In this document: positions 22,350 to 32,964 of the stretch, piece by piece | Layout of the letters: the number at the start of each line of letters is the position of its first letter | Numbering within the stretch: the stretch's first letter is position 1 | Source of the DNA: Agriotes lineatus | Lineage: Eukaryota > Arthropoda > Insecta > Coleoptera > Elateridae | DNA length: 64,000 nt | Direction: 5' to 3' | Assembly: GCA_940337035.1 (NCBI GenBank) | Contig: CALNHX010003604.1 | Location: forward strand, 62,001 to 126,000 | The notes under the pieces: generated by a model | Databases searched by the model: none | What the model was told of the DNA's origin: nothing | Seen by the model: the letters and a program-made list of their open reading frames with translations, nothing else | Position numbers and translations under genes: made by a program

Positions 22350-23236
22350 AGGGGTGCTTACTATCACCGTTACTTTTTATACTGACCCTAGACGACATCA
22401 TGAAAAAGGTCACAAACAGAAATCAATCGGGTATACAATGGGGATTAAACAGAAAACTAAGTCACCTAGATTATGCAGATGACATTGTATTAATAAATCA
22501 TACCTTAACCGATACGTCTAGAACTCTTGAAAAACTCCAAACTGAAGCAGAAAAAGCAGGGCTAAAAATAAATAAGTTAAAAACTGTAGAAATGAGAATC
22601 GGGAGGACATCAAACCAAAGACTAAACATCGAAAACACACAAATAAAACAAGAAGAAAGTTTTTGTTATTTAGGGTCCATGTTAACAACAAATGGTGGAT
22701 GCGAACTTGACGTGAAAACAAGGTTAAATAAAGCCAAAGGTGCTTTCCAAACACTGTCAGCTGTATGGAATTCTACGCAGTACTCGAGGAAAACCAAGTT
22801 ACGCATTTTTAACACAAACGTAAAGTCAGTACTCTTGTACGGATGTGAGTCATGGCTTGTCACTAAAACCCTTACCAACAAAATACAAGTCTTTGTCAAC
22901 CGCTGTCTAAGACGCATTCTCAGAGTTAGGTGGCCTGAAATCATATCAAATATAGAACTATGGGAACTTGCAAAAGAAAAACCGATAGAAAAACAAATAA
23001 AAAGAAGAAAATGGAATTGGATCGGCCATACATTACGCAGAGAAGACGACAACATAGCCAAAGCGGCCCTGGAATGGAATCCGCAAGGATCTCGCAAAGT
23101 AGGACGTCCGAAGACAACATGGCGCAGATCCATACGAAGCGAAGCAAAAGAAACGGGAAAAGAATGGCGGGAACTCAAACTGGTAGCCAGAAATAGGACC
23201 CGATGGAAAAACACTGTGGAAGCCCTATGCTCCTAA
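22350..23236 (+). CDS. LINE reverse transcriptase C-terminal half (open, 5'-truncated)
   Basis: About 295 residues: GCLLSPLLFILTLDDI, the catalytic LDYADDIVLI, EAEKAGLKINKLKT, ESFCYLGSMLTTNGG, KSVLLYGCESWLVTK, RRKWNWIGHTLRRED, GRPKTTWRRSI and the end RTRWKNTVEALCS. There is no stop, so the insertion is young. The open frame extends upstream to 22208, but those first 47 or so codons belong to the older target LINE and the join is fortuitous. Lacking the endonuclease and the first half of RT it cannot be active. Confidence 0.85.
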
Positions 23237-23261
23237 AAAGGAGTTAAAGGATCTATATATA
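22350..23261 (+). mobile_element. 5'-truncated RTE-like LINE insertion with 12-bp target duplication
   Basis: Flanked by TTAGTGAAGCTC at 22338-22349 and 23262-23273. It starts in the middle of the RT domain, as expected for a 5'-truncated LINE, and ends with an AT microsatellite tail (ATCTATATATAT). The pre-insertion site survives in a second copy of the target at 26162-26355, which reads straight through. Confidence 0.9.
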
Positions 23262-23759
23262 TTAGTGAAGCTCTAGTGTTGTATTATTTCTTCTACGGTT
23301 CTTCTGAGAGTGCAAAATTCCTTTTTTCGTTTCAGCTTTGGCATTCGTAAGTTTCAACACATTTCCCATAAGCTCTTGGATACTCAATGGCTTCACATGA
23401 AAAATAGAAGAGTTCTACAATCGGCAATTTTGTATCATAATATAATTTCAGAGAAAATGCCCAATTATTTGTATAATAGGATCCGATGATCATTACTTGA
23501 ACCTTAGATTTAAGAATACAATTACTCCACCTTCACACCGTTCTTGTTTATTTGAGAGGAGCTTTTCCTGTCAAATCTATAGTAACGACTACAACTCGGT
23601 TCCGCAGGATATTAAAGATTATAGTTTGTATACATTCAGGTAAAAATTAAGTAATGTATTATTTAAAAACCAAAACAACTGATGCTATATTTTTCAACCA
23701 CCTTGTCCCTCTCTTATTTTAATGGCGCTACAGAACAACATATTTTTAATTTATACTTG

Positions 23760-24870
23760 TTTAGGTCAGTTTTGATATTTGACTATAGTTTTTCACTTCG
23801 TCTTTCACAAAACACAAATGAAGTTGACGATATATTTCTTCATTGTTGGTACCTATACCAAGGAACATTGGCAATCATTCTTAATGTTTTCGATTGGTAT
23901 CGTTCCAGTATTTTAATACTGCTGGGGCCGAGCCCCAGAGCTGTATGCCATATGCCCAAATTGGCTTCAATATGGTTTTATATAATACTACTTCATTCTC
24001 CATTATAAGTTGCAAATTTCTTCTAATAAACCAATACATGTTGCGTAGTTTTACACACAATTGTTTGCGCTTCATTAAGATATTTTTACGCCAAGTAACT
24101 TTCCTGTCAATGTGCATACCCAAGTATTTAACGTCTTCCGCATGCGGAGTTGTTTATAGTTACTCTTGAGCAGATTTCTTGTCGAAAAGTGAATGCCTCA
24201 TGTGTTGATTTGGTCTCATGAACCTTTATTTGCCATTTCATTAACCATGTTTTTATTTGATTTAGGTTAATTCATGTTCCTTTTATGCGTATTTCGCCAC
24301 CCTGCAAAATTATATCACGCCACAAAAAGATTTTAGTGATTGATTTAGGTCAACTTGTAACGTGTATGAAGCAATTGCCGGATTTGAGTGAGATGCCAGG
24401 ACAGCTGTATCATCCGCAAAAGTAGCCACTATCGCTTGTCTTGATGTCGGTAGGTCAGTCATGAACAATAAATATAATAATGGCCAGAGCACACGTCCTT
24501 GTCGTACACCCGATATAATAAGAAAGAGACTGGTATGTTCTTTTGGAACTCAACCAAAAAGTGGCAATTGTTAGGTACGATTTTATTATTGAAAAGATAG
24601 TATGGGGAAGCATTTTCTTGATTTTTATAGCAAACCCTCGTGCTATACTTTGTCAAAGGCTTGCTTTACATTTAGAAAAGCAGCATTCTTTTTATTAAGA
24701 GTTTTTCAAAGATTTTTGACATAATGGGTAGTAAGCCGATGAGTTTATATGAAGGGCTTCTTCTACTGCTTTCCCGGCTTTCAGTATCAGAACAATTTGT
24801 GCTACTTTTCATTGAGATGGAAAGTTGCCAGATCTTATGAGAGAATTAAAAATAAAAACGTTTATTTTAA
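23760..24870 (-). pseudogene. Jockey-like LINE RT remnant, 3' part
   Basis: On the minus strand: SLIRSGNFPSQ(stop)KVAQIVLILKAGK, LLYLLFMTDLP, the catalytic TFADDTAVLASHSNP, then GMHIDRKVTWRKNI, LRNMYWFIRRN, LYKTILKPIWAYGIQLWGSA. This is typical jockey RT order. Stops and frameshifts are frequent. It appears to continue at 26430-27110, interrupted by a plus-strand LINE. Confidence 0.8.
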
Positions 24871-24879
24871 TAGCTTAAT

Positions 24880-26400
24880 CAGGTAGTTCCCTGTGGAGTT
24901 GTCTATCTCCCATCGGACGCGTTCACAGGTGGCGGATAGTGGAAACCCTAACTGGGGCGATTATTTACGCCAGCGGACAGGTAAGAAATAAAATACCACC
25001 CGCGGACCAAAATAGACTAGACTTTCGGTAACCTATTAAGAGTTACTACTAACATTGCCCCTAGAAATAATAATGTTGCCTCGGACAATATGACTGATCA
25101 CAATGTTAACGAGCCCGCAAGATTAAGGAAAAAACGGTGTTTGAAATCCAAACTACTGAGGGTTGCATGTTGGAATGTAACCTTATTCAACAATAGGACC
25201 AAGAAATCTTAATAGAAATAAAAAAACTATAAAATAGATATTTTTGCTCTTTTGTAGACCAAAAAGAAAAGAAAAGGAAACAGCAAATACGATGACTACA
25301 TACTAATTTACAGAAGGAAAACAAAGAATAAAAGAGCCAGTTCAGGAGTCGGCCTAATGGTACACGAAAAGCTCGAAAATGACATAAAGGACATAATATA
25401 CGTCAGCGACACATTAATACAAGTAATATTCAAATTTCGAGAAAATACAACAACTCAAATCATAAGTGTATACTGTATATGCTCCGGACAGCAGTAAACC
25501 TCAGGAAGAAACGGAGAATTTTTGCCAGGAATTGCAGAACACACTTGACAGAATCCCAAAACAGGATGAAATTGTCTTACTGGGAGACTTTAACGCGAGA
25601 ATAGTGGATGAAATTATAGATGGTAAAAAAACCGGTTTAATGGAGGGACCCTTAATGAAACTGGTGAACAACTAATACAGATGTGTGCCAAGTACGAGCT
25701 GCGTATACACAACACGTTTTACCCACATAAGCCACAACATAAGTACACATTTGAAAACACTATGGGACAAAAATCTATTATAGATTTTATAATAACCAAC
25801 AGATATATCCACCCGTCAAAAATACTAGCAAAGTTAGAATTTATAAAACATGCATGAGGCCTATCATGACATATTCTACGGAGACAAGAGCAGAAAATGC
25901 AATCACAAAACGCCTTCTAAGAATAACCGAGATGAAGACATTGAAATCCTTAACAGGCTGTACTTTGAGAGACAGACAGAGAAACGAAGACGTCAGACAC
26001 ACATGCGACATCGACGACGTTGTCAGATGGTGAAGAAGAAGGAGGCGAGAGTGGAGAGACCATGTTAATAAAATGGCTGATGATTGACTGGCAAAAATAG
26101 CCAAAGCAGACAAACCCGACTCCAAAAGCCCATCCCCCCTCCCCAGGAAACTAATTGACATTATGTCTATTCCAATTCATAATCAAGCGAAAAGCTTGGA
26201 TGTGGTCTTAGATAATACATTTAGAAATAATACCCAAACCCTTTACGATATAATAAATGCTCACTTAGGTCTCAAACTACTCTATCCACACAGGCAATTT
26301 CTATCTTTCAAATTAAAGGTCATGCTTAGTGAATCTCTAGTGTTGTATTATTAAAGCAGGCAAACCAGACTCAAAAATCCCCCCCCCCCTCACATAGAAA
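24880..26400 (+). pseudogene. LINE with 5' UTR and endonuclease but most of the RT deleted
   Basis: A leader at about 24880-25140 contains ATCTCCCATCGGACGCGTTCA and ACCACCCGCGGAC, which looks like a LINE 5' UTR. Endonuclease pieces follow: RVACWNVTLFNNRTKK, VYAPDSSKPQEE, VLLGDFNARI, YELRIHNTFYPHKPQHKYTF, GQKSIIDFIITNR. At about 25850 the text jumps to the C-terminal end (RPIMTYSTETRAENAI, VRWSRRRRREWRDHVNKM), so the RT domain is missing. It lies inside the opposite-strand jockey remnant. Confidence 0.8.
26150..26353 (+). repeat. Internal LINE fragment, second copy of 22160-22349 plus 23274 on
   Basis: About 200 bases nearly identical to the older LINE at 22160-22349 joined directly to 23274-23292, i.e. 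without the 912-bp insertion. It is flanked by about 45-bp imperfect direct repeats (AAAGC(A)G(A/G)CAAAC(C)..ACTC.AAAA.CCC followed by a C-rich run) at 26104-26148 and 26354-26400. That flanking DNA is LINE C-terminal sequence. Confidence 0.8.
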
Positions 26401-26429
26401 CCACTCAATCGTTGGCATAAAAGCTGGAC

Positions 26430-27110
26430 GTCAGTGTCATAAGACTTATTATAGCGAGGATTTTATTAGTACATACAGGACCAAGTTCTAATTTAGGAAC
26501 AAAAAGAAGATAAGAAGGGTCACGTAGTTTTCTTAAAACTTTCCCAGTGATTAAATCTTAGTGGAGAACTTTATTTAGAGCTGTGTTATAGTAGCTTATT
26601 GTTTTTATTTCAATAGTTGTAACTGATTTAATCGATAGATCCATTTGGAAAGGCGATTCAAGAAACTGGGATATTTCATCTTCCTATTCTTGAGGAATTT
26701 CGCCTGGGAAAGTTTGAATAACGTTGGCCAAGTGATTGGCAAAGGCATACGCTCTTTCCCTGTTACTTCTAGCCCAACTTCCGTTTGGCTTTCGAATCGG
26801 TGCACTGCAGGTTTTGACTTTCCATTGCTTTAAGGAGCGCTCGGCCTCTTAGAGTTGCCAAACGAGAACCCCACTGCTGATGTTTCGTATTGTAATCTTC
26901 GCCAGCAATAAATCTGTGCCATAGCTTGTCAAAGAATTCGTTAAACTCTCCTTTTTTAATCGCGTTTCGAAGAAAACATTATATAGCTGATATGATAATT
27001 GAACCTCTCCAGTCTTCAAGTATGACAGTGATTGCTTGTAGATAGTCATGTTGGTATTTTGTTGATTCATAGTGCTTCAGCGATTTTTTTATAACAACGC
27101 AGTGCAGTCT
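26430..27110 (-). pseudogene. Jockey-like LINE linker and RT start
   Basis: The minus strand has WARSNRERAYAFANHLANV-like text at 26760-26690, DEISQFLESPFQMDL near 26670 and DLITGKVLRKL near 26550, the stretch before RT motif 1 in jockey LINEs. Further upstream, to about 27070, there is another broken frame. Orientation and content suit it as the 5' half of the remnant at 23760-24870. Confidence 0.68.
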
Positions 27111-29000
27111 AGGTGTTTTCGTTCATATACTGTATAACTTGGTATTCCAAGGTAGCTACTGATGGTAACGTGTGTTTAACAAATTAAAAGTGTGTCAAGA
27201 TTTTCATGGATTATAATAGCTATTTATATATCTATGGAACAAAGGTATTAATTTCCTCCCGGGTGTGAATTTAATGTCTGATGTGTAGCGGAGGGCATCA
27301 AACACGCAAGCTAATATATACGACTTTTTCTTCAAATTCATGTACTTCAGCGTAAAATGTCAAAAAAAAATATTAGGAACTCATTATAGTGACTCTAGAT
27401 TTTTCTAGTGACATTTGGTCTAATTTCCACATCAACATAACGTTGTAAAGCTTTCGTGTTGTATCCATGGTAACATAAACACAAATGCGGTAAGTAAAAA
27501 ATATTCGCTACCGCTGGGAATTAATAAAAATTGCCTCCCGCTGCGCTGGTTGGAAATTGAGTTTTTTTCCTAAAACTAGAGCTCAAAAGCCGACTTTCTA
27601 TAGAGTGAGTAGATTGCAATCCGTAGATTTTGTATTATTATTTCAGCTTTTGTACGAGATCAACGAGCGATAACATTTTGTCCATGAGTTTTCTTATTAT
27701 GTATTACGGTAGATGAGCAGCTTTTTCCTTTTAGAGGTAGAACAAGGTTTACTCAATATATTTCGTCCTAACATGCGAGGACCAAAGGATCAGGGACAGC
27801 GAGTTGTAAGGCACTTATGCTTCCAGTTCAAAGCATCTGGACCATGTAATGCAGCATACCATATGAATGATAAATTTAATTGAAATAATATCCAGGTATC
27901 AAATGTATATCATGTGATGTCACAGTTGTATGTTTTAACTGGTAGTGTTGTAAAGGGCAATCACAGGGTTGTTTATATCAACTAGTAAAAAATATCTTGA
28001 ATTGATAATATACGATAAATAGTCACGTTAAGGGTTAAATTCCCATTAGTTGTGAAGAATAATAATTGATGATTTGATAAGTAGTAGCAATATAGTATTC
28101 TCTACGATCAAGTTTGACTATGTCGCAAATATTATTCAAATATAAAATTCAAGATTGTTTGATTCTACGTATTTAATATGGCATTTTACTACAAAACCAG
28201 TAAAAAAGTGAAAGTGAGTGTTGTGTTATGCTGCTGAACTGTCTATCCACATAATAGAGGTTTCAAAAAGCTACGAGTTTTTATTTGGTCGTGAACCACC
28301 CAGGTCGGTGCTTGCTGATTAAAATTTATCCAGTTAGGAGCTGGGATAACACATTCAGGTACAAGATAGACAATCAGAAGGTTAGTGCCCATTTCTTACG
28401 AAATATTAAGAATCATTAAAATAATTGTAAATATATTTAAAAATTAATTTAGAAGAATTAATTTTCTAAAATTAATAGTGATTCAAGTACTCGACGTTTT
28501 TCGATCACCATAATTTAAAATTTACATTTTGATATTAGGTTATTTTTTAGTATTTTCAGTTAAATCAAGTTTGTATATTTAACATTTGATTAAACTAATT
28601 TTGACAATATCTATTTATTTTTGTAATGTCACATCAAACTTCGATGTGCTACTAACAAACTGAAAGTATGAATATTATTTTGTGAAATACCTGAAACGTA
28701 TATTTGATTCACAGAGTCAAATAACTACTATTATACTTTAAAGGTAACTCAGTCTTTAACTACAAGAGAAAGTTGTTAGTTGAAAATTTACTCATTCAGC
28801 TGAGAGTCAAGAATCTCATTGCTTGTAAACTGACTAGAAAACTATAATCAAATGTTATAATTCTAAATGTCAAATTGATTTATGAGATACGTCAAATCCT
28901 ATTTATTGTATTAAGAAGTAAGGTAAATACATAATTGAGCTATACCTGATGCCACATTATCCACTCTGTCTGCCCCATCCGCACTCTCCGCTAACGATCA
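27110..29000. other. No gene recognised
   Basis: AT-rich DNA without a convincing frame, RNA gene or clear transposon end. Confidence 0.45.
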
Positions 29001-29004
29001 CAAT

Positions 29005-29935
29005 TATGATTACAATAAGCCTTTTCCCATCCATTGTTGGATGTAGATCTCCCTCAAAATTTTCCATCTTGCTTTGTCCATAGCTAATGTCATCCACTGT
29101 ATAGCTGCCACATCTTGTATATCATCTCGCCATCTTCTACTTGGTCTTCCCTTTCCTATTTTGTAGCTTCGCGGTCTCCACTGTAATGTAGCTTTAATCC
29201 ATCTATTATCCTGTGTACGAGCCAAATGACCAGCCCATTGCCATTTTAGCTGTACAATTCTTTTCATAATATCACTAACTTTTGTTTGTTGGCGTATCCA
29301 AGTGTTTCATTTCCTATCCATTAATTTTATTCCGAGCATTTGCTTTTTGTGTTCTCATCAGCCGCTGAGAGTTCTTTTTAGTAAGTCTCCAGGTTTCACA
29401 TCCGTACGTGATTGCCTGAATGACACATTGGTTGTAAGCTCTTGTTTTTAAATAATTTGGGACTTCTTTGTCTTTTAGAATGTACTTAATTAAGTTTTTC
29501 AAATGTGGACCAGCCTATTATTATTCTTCTTGTTATTTCTTCAGACATGTTTTCTTTATCTGTTGAGAATTGTTGACCCAAGTATATATATTTATCAACA
29601 ATTTCCAACGGTGTATCTTCTAAAGAGACCTGGGCCTCCACGGCCTGTTGAGCTGATATATATGTATCTTCTAAAGTAATGTTTATATTTTTGTTTGCGT
29701 TTGTCATTATTTTAGTCTTCGTCTCAGTTGTTGAGTTTGTTAATCATTTCCTGTAGTTCTCGGTGGTCTTTACTAAGTATGACGATGTCGTCAGCAAACC
29801 TCAAATGGCTCAAGTTCACACCGTCAAAATTTATACCTTTGTCCGACCAGTTTGACCAGACTACGCTGGTAAATAGCTTTGGGGCTCCGCTAACGGTAAT
29901 GATAAATCCCCAATTCGATTCTATGTAAACCGATT
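29005..29935 (-). pseudogene. LINE reverse transcriptase 3' half
   Basis: Minus strand: NLSHLRFADDIVILSKDH (catalytic box, about 29830-29770), VDKYIYLGQQFSTDKENM, NQCVIQAITYGCETWRLTK, MKRIVQLKWQWAGHLART, PSRRWRDDIQDVA, MDKARWKILREIYIQQWMGKG. The order is that of RTE-like or related insect LINEs. Several frame changes separate the pieces. 5'-truncated, probably at the RT domain. Confidence 0.8.
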
Positions 29936-30871
29936 GCCACCATCTAATAACAATTTACTTGATATCCGCATTGCCTGATAAAAATATTAATATTCAAGGC
30001 CTGCTCAGAATCACAAATGGAGTAAACAGAGAATACTCAATTTCCTTTAATTGACTAACCATTGTAAATAAATAGTTAAAGGATAACTTTACTCTTCTTC
30101 TTTGACATTTTCGTAACATAATTACTGTACTACAGTCTAAAAAGCCCTTTATTCAACTAGTACAGGGCTGTCCAACATGTGGCCCGCGGGCCGCATGCGG
30201 CCCGCCAAGATATTTTTGCGGCCGGCGGATCGAATTCCCCCTTGAGTCCACCAGTCCTAATCCTGTCCTCTCCTTTTCTACCTGGGCCCTCCGGTCTGAC
30301 ACGCTGAACTGTCTAACGGAGTAGACCTCCAACCCTTACCAGACCAGGCTTCCAGGGAGATGACGTGTTGTACTGTCAGCCCGAGAAGTTCAAATTATCC
30401 GCAAGAGCAAGACCGCTAGAATTCGATTTTGCCTTAATTATTGAACTTTCTTGGGAAATCGAATCCCTGAAGCTTTAACCCTGTCTTAATACGCTGTACT
30501 GTTTTGCAGAGCTAACTGCTTAAAAGCCATTTCCGACCGCCTAATTTTTTAAACGCAAATCCCGGCGCCCCGAGAGGTGAAATACTCCTCATAACCTCAT
30601 TTTACTAATACCTAATCCTGTAACCTGTAGCAATCGCAGCCTCTACCCCGCTTGTGAGGGGCTTGAGTTCTGTAGCCGCCCTTCATAAACTCATCTGCAG
30701 GGCCCGTCTTTGTTCATTAAAAGGCGAATTCCTGAACTTCGACGTTCGATTCCGCAGCCCGCAAATTCCCTACCGGGGGAATGTCAACATCATTTCTAGG
30801 CCCAAGGCGAAAAAATTCCATCTTCAGGATTTGACACCGCGTTCGCTCCAAGAACGACGCCTAGCTGTCGT

Positions 30872-32134
30872 TACAGTCGCTTTATATACACTAACGTTAA
30901 CAGTCTGGCCATATATGGTCACGATTCCCATTGGTGCCGCCATTTTATGTCTTGCGTCATTTTGACAATATGATTTAAATTTCAAAAATGTCAAAGTCAC
31001 ATTTATTCAAATAAAATAAGTTGACATTCAATCAACAAAAATCGTTCAAAATGCGAGTACAGAGTTAAAAACTGATTATAATTTTTAGAAACAACTAGAA
31101 CTATAATTTATTAACGGTAAGCTGACAAGGTTTAAAGAAATTTATCAATTTCAAAAATTTTCTTCAGATATGAGGTATTGCTGTGCAGTCGCATGCAAGA
31201 GCAAATCTGAAAAATGTGTGCTAACGGAAACTTAGGAATAGAGACAGACGAAACTTATGGACACAATAATTAATAAAGAAAATTGAAGAATTTGTGAAAA
31301 GCATTTTGCAGATTGTATGTGTGAAAAAGCACGAGTTGGTGGCAACAAAGACTTAAGGATAATGCTGTTCTAACATTATTTACTTTCTCATCGTCGGCTT
31401 CGGAGCCTACAGCTATTGAAAATACCAATATTTTATCGACGTTTAAATTTTAGGTATGGAGTCTTGTGCATTTTAATGCAAAAATAGGTCTCAACGTGGG
31501 ATTAAGATGAAAAGCTTCCCTAGATATAAAAAGCGGGGCTTTTGGTCAAACAGGTTAATCGAGCATATTAGAATAACATAAAAGGTCAGAATAGAATCTA
31601 AATGTAAAAGCATTTTATATAAATAAAATGCATAGTGTTGATGTAAAGCATATTGCAACTTTTAATCAATTAGAAAAGTTTATTATATCCAAAGTTATCG
31701 GTGTTTGTTTAAGAATAGCTGAAACGAAAACGAAAAAGCAAAATACACAACGAAGCAAATACAGTTGTACTTCTGTGGCAATGCACAATGTAGGCTATAT
31801 AAATTAAGTGGGAAGTTATGAAAAGTAATTTTAAGCGTATTAGACTGTATACTCACTGTTTTATTAGTTTTGGGAAGACTTTAAGTTCTGTAGATTTATT
31901 ATTATTTATGTGAGCACTAACTGTAAATAAAATTTATAATATCTCATTGATACGACATTGTTTGTTTTACTATTTAATCATATATTTACTTATACTGAGC
32001 ATTTATTTAATTAAACTATTTTCCAACACCAACCTCGCCACTGCTTTTGACCCGCCACTGGAGGCGGCCATATTCTGTCTTATGTCATAAGTGACATTTC
32101 ATATGGCCAGACTGTTCTATATAAAGGGACTGTA
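30872..32134 (+). mobile_element. P-like DNA transposon with THAP remnant
   Basis: The ends TACAGTCGCTTTATATA (30872) and the inverse TATATAAAGGGACTGTA (to 32134) differ at one base. The inverted similarity resumes at AACAGTCTGGCCATAT. A perfect 8-bp duplication GCTGTCGT flanks it (30864-30871 and 32135-32142). An 8-bp duplication plus a THAP domain fits the P superfamily; hAT also makes 8-bp duplications, so the P assignment rests on the THAP remnant. Confidence 0.78.
31170..31430 (+). pseudogene. THAP zinc-finger remnant
   Basis: Starts MRYCCAVACKSKSEKC, the first Cys pair of a THAP finger at the protein N-terminus. In the continuing text RICEKHFADC supplies the C-x2-H half and GGNKDLR the downstream loop. 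Stops interrupt it. THAP domains bind the ends of P elements and also occur in host proteins. Here it lies within transposon ends, so a transposase origin is likely. Confidence 0.65.
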
Positions 32135-32964
32135 GCTGTCGTAAGGTACCAGCAACCTCTGCACCAGGATTTAGGCACTAACGCCCGCCCCAGGTAACCC
32201 TTAAATTCGCTAAATTCACCGGAAAATTACAACTTAAAATCACTGCTGAGTGGAAGGTCAAGTTTGCAGGAACAAAAGACCTACTCTACTAAGAATCGGC
32301 GTGCGTACCAGCGGACTACCAATAGGGACCCGCAACACTCGCCGGTGCATTGGGTTGCAGCTCGACTAACGAAACCAGACACCGCTCCAGAAGAACATGT
32401 TAATTTTAAATAATGTGCAATTCAGAGTTATTTTTAATTAATCATTGTAACTAGCTAAAAACATTATAATTGTTTTGGTAATCATCTGGTGTCTTACCTA
32501 ATCGAATATATATTTACGTGAACGTATTTCCCCGATTTGAGTTTAACCCGTGGGGTAAATCTTTGACGCCCTTAGTAAGGGGGTGAAACGTCACATCTCT
32601 ATACGTAAATTACCATTAATTGATGTATTTTTTTTCTTTTGTCGGTATATCAAGAACGGAAAGGAATTAACCTAAAGTGAATATGCATTTTTTTGTATAG
32701 AATCACTTCTAGAACATATGGTGTAAGTTTGTCGGTTACCTCAGGGAACACCCTGTATATCTCTTTTATGTGTCAATGCTTTTTGTAATGTAACCTAAGC
32801 TTCTTAAATAAATAAAAATTAGTATTGAAATATACACGTTTCATATTTATTACAAATCACTCACAAAGTCGCATACGACACATTTTATGATGCGGCCCTC
32901 ACAACCTTCAAAATTTTTACAGTGGCATTTGGGCCCCTTGAAGTTGGAAAGCCCTGAACTAGTA

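Larger units (their letters stand above)
21110..23690 (+). pseudogene. Older LINE ORF2, split by a younger LINE (22350-23261)
   Basis: Readable pieces in order: LWSELKSLEITPP (linker), KSTGCDNLSIQIIKHC, FRQDHNCVTALLNVIDDL-type text, FDALNHEIFIF, MLRNYLTGRRQLVKF, NGVPQGSILEPLLFIIYTA, VVLDNTFRNNTQ, LKLLYPHRQFLSFKLKVMLSE. After the insertion it resumes with LVLYYF..YGS, NRRVLQSAILYHN-like, MPNYLYN and the ERSFSCQIYSNDYNSVPQDIK-like end. That is a jockey/CR1-type RT with its C-terminus. Many stops and frame changes. Confidence 0.8.
30163..32956. mobile_element. hAT-superfamily element hosting a P-like element
   Basis: The ends CAGGGCTGTCCAACATGTGGCC (30163) and the inverse GGAAAGCCCTG (to 32956) are flanked by a perfect 8-bp duplication AACTAGTA (30155-30162 and 32957-32964). 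The left end has the GCGGCCCGC-rich stretch common in Charlie-like hAT termini, and GATGCGGCCCTC recurs near the right end. The inside is interrupted at 30872-32134 by another transposon. Without that insertion about 1.5 kb remains, with no recognisable transposase, so it is non-autonomous. Confidence 0.9.
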
